Below are positions 13,544 to 16,414 of a DNA stretch of 16,414 nt, piece by piece. Below the pieces are notes generated by a model. The model was not told where the DNA came from and made no database searches. It worked only from the letters and a program-made list of their open reading frames with translations. Positions within the stretch are counted from its first letter, which is position 1, and every line of letters starts with the position of its first letter. Position numbers and translations under genes: made by a program. This stretch comes from JACDAN01 sp036554945. GTDB lineage: Bacteria > Actinomycetota > Thermoleophilia > Gaiellales > Gaiellaceae. The stretch covers positions 1 to 16,414 of the forward strand of contig DATBMH010000095.1 in NCBI GenBank assembly GCA_036554945.1, in the 5' to 3' direction.

Positions 13544-13616
13544 ATCCTCGGGCCGCCAGCCGGTGGCCGCTTCGCTGCGAACGCCGGCAGAACCCTCCGA
13601 TCCGGCCGGGGGTGCC

Positions 13617-13639
13617 TCAAGCAACAGACTGTTACTTGG
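13617..13639. repeat. 23-bp palindrome, copy 2
   Basis: Same element 96 bp further right, differing from copy 1 at two positions in the left arm (TCAAGCAACAG). The right arm CTGTTACTTGG is identical. In a minus-strand RNA the internal change gives a U-G wobble. In a plus-strand RNA it gives a C-A mismatch. Confidence 0.85.
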
Positions 13640-13718
13640 ACCGGCACGCGACCAGCGTCGTCGCGGGCGGACATCGCCTCGCCGGCGAGCGCGGCCGGCC
13701 GGTGCGGCCCCGAATTCC

Positions 13719-14231
13719 TTAGATCCGCGTGACGAGCTCGTCGAGCGGCTTGCGGTTCGCGCGCGCGCTCCACTCCTCGGCCGACCGGCTCTCCGGGTCG
13801 CGCAGCCGCGCGGGGTAGCCGAACGTCAGCACGATGACGGGGCGCTCGCCCTCGCCGAGCCCGAGCGCCTCGGCGGCCTCGTCCCGGTCGGGCATCCCGT
13901 TGGGGCAGCCGCCCACGCCCTCGCCGTGCGCGGCGAGGAGCATGTTCTGCGCCGCTCGGCCAGCGTCGAGGGACGCGGGGCGGTCGCCGGAGAGGACGAT
14001 CGCGACGACGAGCGCCGCGCCGCGGACGTTGCCCGGCGCGAACACGCGGTCGGCAAGCCGGTCGCGAACGCCCGCGCTCTCCACGACGGCGAACCGCCAT
14101 GGCTGGCGGTTCTGGGCGCTGCCCGACAGCCTGCCCGCGTCGAGGATCCGCCGCTCGACCTCGGGAGGGATGGGCCGCGGTTCGTACTCGCGGACCTCGC
14201 GCCGCGAGGCGATGGCGAGGCGAACGTCCAC
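13719..14231 (-). CDS. Nitroreductase family protein (FMN-dependent)
   Basis: A 170-residue flavoprotein of the nitroreductase superfamily, reducing nitro groups, quinones or flavins with NAD(P)H, normally as a dimer. The phosphate-binding start IASRREVREYEPRPIP (7-22) and the FMN-binding SGSAQNRQPWRFAVV (36-50) are clear. HGEGVGGCPNGMPDRDEA and VLTFGYPARLRDPESR are the usual later blocks. It is of the small type (about 170-200). The GTG at 14231 is the start: the sequence before it has no ribosome binding site but carries TAGACT 7 nt upstream, as expected of a leaderless mRNA. It is divergent from the DHA2 exporter with 39 bp between start codons, so the two may be induced together by toxic compounds, by inference. 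Confidence 0.92.
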   Translation of the reverse strand: MDVRLAIASRREVREYEPRPIPPEVERRILDAGRLSGSAQNRQPWRFAVVESAGVRDRLADRVFAPGNVRGAALVVAIVLSGDRPASLDAGRAAQNMLLAAHGEGVGGCPNGMPDRDEAAEALGLGEGERPVIVLTFGYPARLRDPESRSAEEWSARANRKPLDELVTRI

Positions 14232-14238
14232 GAACAGG

Positions 14239-14244
14239 AGTCTA
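14239..14244 (-). promoter_or_regulatory. Leaderless -10 box of the nitroreductase
   Basis: TAGACT on the minus strand, 7 nt before the GTG at 14231. It is back to back with the exporter promoter. Confidence 0.5.
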
Positions 14245-14257
14245 GACCCCGCTGGCG

Positions 14258-14263
14258 TATCCT
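14258..14263 (+). promoter_or_regulatory. Leaderless -10 box of the DHA2 exporter
   Basis: TATCCT, 7 nt before the GTG at 14271. The spacing equals that of the divergent nitroreductase promoter. Confidence 0.5.
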
Positions 14264-14270
14264 CCGCGGC

Positions 14271-15752
14271 GTGGGGACCGACGGTGTCGACAGGAAGCGG
14301 CGCCTCACCCTCGCCGCGACGATCCTCGGGTCGTCACTCGCGTTCATCGACGCGACCGTCGTCATCGTCGCGCTCCCGACGATGGAGGAGGACCTCGATC
14401 TCGGCCTGACCGGCCAGCAGTGGATCTTCCTCTCCTACTCGCTGGCGCTCGCGGCCCTCTACCTCGTCGGCGGGGCCGTCGGCGACCGCTACGGCCGCCG
14501 CAGCGTCTTCGTCGCGGGGGCTGCCGGATTCGCGCTGGCGTCCGTCCTCGCCGGCGTCTCGCCGAACGGCGCGACGCTCATCGTCGCGCGGGCGCTCCAG
14601 GGTGTCGCGGGCGCGTTCCTGACGACGAACTCGCTCGCGCTGCTCCGCGGCGTGTACGGCGCGGAGGCAGGGCGGGCGATCGGCCTCTGGACCTCGTTCA
14701 CGAGCGTGGCGACGATCGCCGGGCCTCCCCTGGGGGGCGCCCTCATCGAATGGGTCTCGTGGCGCTGGATCTTCTTCATCAACCTGCCGCTGGCGGGCGC
14801 GGCGGTCCTGCTCGCCCTCGCCGGACGCCTCGAGGACGAGCACCCGGCCGAGCATCCGCGTCGGCTCGACCTGCCGGGCGCGGCGCTCGCCGCCGTCGGC
14901 TTCGGGCTGCTCACCTACGGCCTCGTCGAGGGAGCCGACAGGGGCTTCGGCGATGTCTGGTGGGGGTTCGCCGGCGCGGTTGCCGCCCTCGCCGCGTTCG
15001 TCGTCGTCGAGCGGCGGACGGAGGAGCCGATGCTCCCCTTCGCGCTCTTCCGCGCGCGCAACTTCGCGGTCGCGAACGCCGAGACCTTTCTCGTGTACGC
15101 CGGCCTCTACGGCTTCCTCGTGTTCTTCACCATCTACCTGCAGTTCCTCGGCTTCTCGCCCTTCGAGACCGGGCTCATCAACATCCCGGTGAGCATCGTC
15201 ATGATCTTCCTGGCCGCGCGCTTCGGCGCTCTCTCCGACGCCCACGGCCCCAGGCTCTTCCTGACGGCCGGCCCCGCGCTCATGGGGCTCGGCACGCTCG
15301 TCTTCCTCCTCGTCGAGGAGAAGGGAGACTTCTGGACGGCCGGCATCATCGGCCTCGGCCTCTTCTCCCTCGGGCTCGCGATGATGGTGGCGCCGATCAC
15401 CGCAACCGCGCTCAAGTCGGCGCCCGAGCGCTACGCCGGCATCGCGTCCGGCGTCAACTCGACCGTGTCCCGCCTCGGCAGCCTCGTCGCCGTGGCCGTC
15501 ATCGGGCTCGTCATCGCGCTCGTCTTCGACGCCCAGACGGACGCCCCCGGCGCGGTGCCGCTCGCCAAGGACCAGACGGCTCCCGAGCTCCGGGAGGCCT
15601 CCGTCGACGGGTTCCGGGCCGGAATGCTGCTCGCCGCGGCGCTCACCTTCGCCGGCGCGGCGGTCGGTGCGGTCGGGATCTCCAACCGCGAGGCGCGCGG
15701 GACCGAGCAGCCCACCGTCAGCGAACCGGCAGCGGCGCCAGCCGAAAGCTGA
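14271..15752 (+). CDS. MFS drug exporter, DHA2 (EmrB/QacA-type, 14 helices)
   Basis: Proton-driven multidrug or metabolite exporter, 493 residues, about 14 membrane helices. Helix 1 holds SLAFIDATVVIVALPTM, the DHA2 signature. Motif A is GGAVGDRYGRRSVF between helices 2 and 3, motif C is GPPLGGALIEWVSWRWIFFI in helix 5, and LQGVAGAFLTTNSLALL lies in helix 4. The later half has the usual LPFALFRARNFAVAN and SGVNSTVSRLGSLVAVAVIG blocks. The C-terminal tail is polar, Ala/Pro-rich. The frame is open back to 12552, but everything upstream is antisense to the aquaporin and nitroreductase. The GTG at 14271 is the natural start, with TATCCT 7 nt before it. Its 3' end overlaps the convergent ATP-grasp gene by 35 bp. 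The substrate is unknown. Confidence 0.92.
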   Translation: MGTDGVDRKRRLTLAATILGSSLAFIDATVVIVALPTMEEDLDLGLTGQQWIFLSYSLALAALYLVGGAVGDRYGRRSVFVAGAAGFALASVLAGVSPNGATLIVARALQGVAGAFLTTNSLALLRGVYGAEAGRAIGLWTSFTSVATIAGPPLGGALIEWVSWRWIFFINLPLAGAAVLLALAGRLEDEHPAEHPRRLDLPGAALAAVGFGLLTYGLVEGADRGFGDVWWGFAGAVAALAAFVVVERRTEEPMLPFALFRARNFAVANAETFLVYAGLYGFLVFFTIYLQFLGFSPFETGLINIPVSIVMIFLAARFGALSDAHGPRLFLTAGPALMGLGTLVFLLVEEKGDFWTAGIIGLGLFSLGLAMMVAPITATALKSAPERYAGIASGVNSTVSRLGSLVAVAVIGLVIALVFDAQTDAPGAVPLAKDQTAPELREASVDGFRAGMLLAAALTFAGAAVGAVGISNREARGTEQPTVSEPAAAPAES

Positions 15753-16414
15753 GGGACGCCGCGCGCTCGCGACAGCGCTCGACGGCCTCCTCGCGGGTCT
15801 CCCCGAAGCCCGTGAAGATCGCGAGCCGGTAGCTCTGGGCGTCGTTCGCGCCCTGCTCGGAGAGATGGAGGCCGGGCCTGACGAGCACCTCGAGGCCGGG
15901 CTCCGGGTCGGGCACCTCCTCGACGAGCGCGTCCGCGAAGACGCGCACGACGTAGCTGACCGCCACACCGTCCGGCGGATCGGCAGCCCAGGCGGGGTCC
16001 TCGCCGACCGCGAGCTGCAAGAGCACGTCGTAGGTGGAGCGCCCGTGCGTCGCCTGGACGAGCGGCGCGAACTGCGAGGCGATGCGCCCGTTCACCTCGA
16101 TGATCCGCGCGGGCCCGTCGGCCGGGACGAAGAACTCGACGTTGAAGAAGCCGCCGTCGAAGCCGAGCCGCGGCAGGACGCGGCCGGCCACGTCCGAAAG
16201 CTCGGCGAGGCGGTCGGAAGAGAGCGCGCTCGGATAGACGAAGCTCTCGAAGCTGAGCGTCCCCTCGTACTTGAGCGAGTCGGTGACGCCGATCGTCGTC
16301 ACGCGGCCCTCGTGCACGTAGCCCTCGAGCGTGACCTCGTCGCCCGCCAGGAGCTCCTCCGCGAGGAAGCCGTGCGAGTCGGCGGGATCGGCTCCCGCCA
16401 GGGCGGCGATCTCC
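15718..16414 (-). CDS. ATP-grasp domain protein, N-terminal part beyond the window
   Basis: The C-terminal 231 residues of an ATP-grasp enzyme; the frame is open to the window edge, so the gene starts beyond 16414. These enzymes activate a carboxylate with ATP and join it to an amine or thiol. Visible from the edge are FLAEELLAGDEVTLEGYVHEGR, then GVTDSLKYEGTLSFESFVYPS. Next is GFFNVEFFV, and RIIEVNGRIASQ with the metal-binding Glu and Asn. The last 95 residues form a lid-like domain (VVRVFADAL, GFGETREEAVERCRERAASL) like that of biotin carboxylase-type ATP-grasp ligases. The ATP-binding Lys and Gly-rich loop would lie outside the window. The substrate cannot be named. Its stop codon lies inside the DHA2 exporter gene, 3' ends overlapping by 35 bp. 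Confidence 0.88.
   Translation of the reverse strand, partial: EIAALAGADPADSHGFLAEELLAGDEVTLEGYVHEGRVTTIGVTDSLKYEGTLSFESFVYPSALSSDRLAELSDVAGRVLPRLGFDGGFFNVEFFVPADGPARIIEVNGRIASQFAPLVQATHGRSTYDVLLQLAVGEDPAWAADPPDGVAVSYVVRVFADALVEEVPDPEPGLEVLVRPGLHLSEQGANDAQSYRLAIFTGFGETREEAVERCRERAASLSFRLAPLPVR

Larger units (their letters stand above)
13389..13718. other. Non-coding gap holding two palindromic repeats
   Basis: 330 bases between the nitroreductase stop and the aquaporin start. No gene is seen; the open frames crossing it are low-complexity. It holds two copies of a 23-bp palindrome and, nearer 13388, the presumed aquaporin promoter, whose boxes I cannot place. Confidence 0.5.

Noticed and set aside
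13521..13639. The repeated palindrome as a CRISPR array
   Set aside because: There are only two units, the 73-bp interval is too long for a spacer, and there are no cas genes in the window.
12552..15752. A single 1066-residue open frame on the plus strand
   Set aside because: Only its last 493 residues are a protein family (DHA2 exporter). The first part is antisense to the aquaporin and nitroreductase, is low-complexity Arg/Glu/Ala sequence, and is open only because of high GC.

Overview
This is a high-GC window with close-packed genes on both strands and frequent GTG starts. Several genes seem to have leaderless promoters (a TANNNT -10 box 6-8 nt before the start codon). The gene families point to a soil-type Actinomycetota: HxlR-SCP2 regulator, ArsR-SRPBCC pairs, DUF4235, Rv1625c-like adenylate cyclase, a short secreted RTX-like protein and DHA2 MFS. 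My best guess is Thermoleophilia (Solirubrobacterales/Gaiellales), by inference only. There are no rRNA or tRNA genes, insertion sequences, phage genes or CRISPR arrays.

Layout, left to right. (1) 71-3500: a compact zinc-less MDR oxidoreductase and an HxlR-SCP2 regulator on the minus strand. Divergent from the regulator is a berberine-bridge-type FAD oxidase, preceded by a coupled 23-codon leader ORF. (2) 3829-4871: a RibD/DHFR-like reductase, then an alpha/beta-hydrolase remnant with a large internal deletion and a frame change. (3) 4925-6642: an ArsR-SRPBCC pair on the minus strand, whose promoter carries a dyad in its -35/-10 spacer, divergent from an alpha/beta hydrolase. (4) 6651-8272: a second ArsR-SRPBCC pair, followed on the same strand by msrA and a DUF4235 membrane protein, with another dyad over the ArsR start codon. 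(5) 8335-9639: a six-helix membrane adenylate cyclase. (6) 9636-11272 (minus): a VOC protein, a secreted RTX-like protein and a cupin. (7) 11360-13388: a ClC-family protein convergent with an AqpZ-like aquaporin. (8) 13389-13718: a non-coding stretch with two copies of a 23-bp palindrome. (9) 13719-15752: a nitroreductase and a DHA2 exporter, divergent, with back-to-back leaderless promoters. (10) 15718-16414: the C-terminal part of an ATP-grasp enzyme, cut by the window edge.

Together the genes look like an accessory stress and xenobiotic-handling neighbourhood (oxidoreductases, nitroreductase, MsrA, VOC, hydrolases, exporter) interspersed with anion and water transport and cAMP signalling. 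Three local regulators sit beside their likely targets. I see no complete new multi-gene system. The least ordinary signals are the duplicated palindrome, the two dyad-controlled ArsR-SRPBCC cassettes, the leader-ORF/oxidase overlap, and the MDR protein with apparent in-frame losses in its nucleotide-binding domain.
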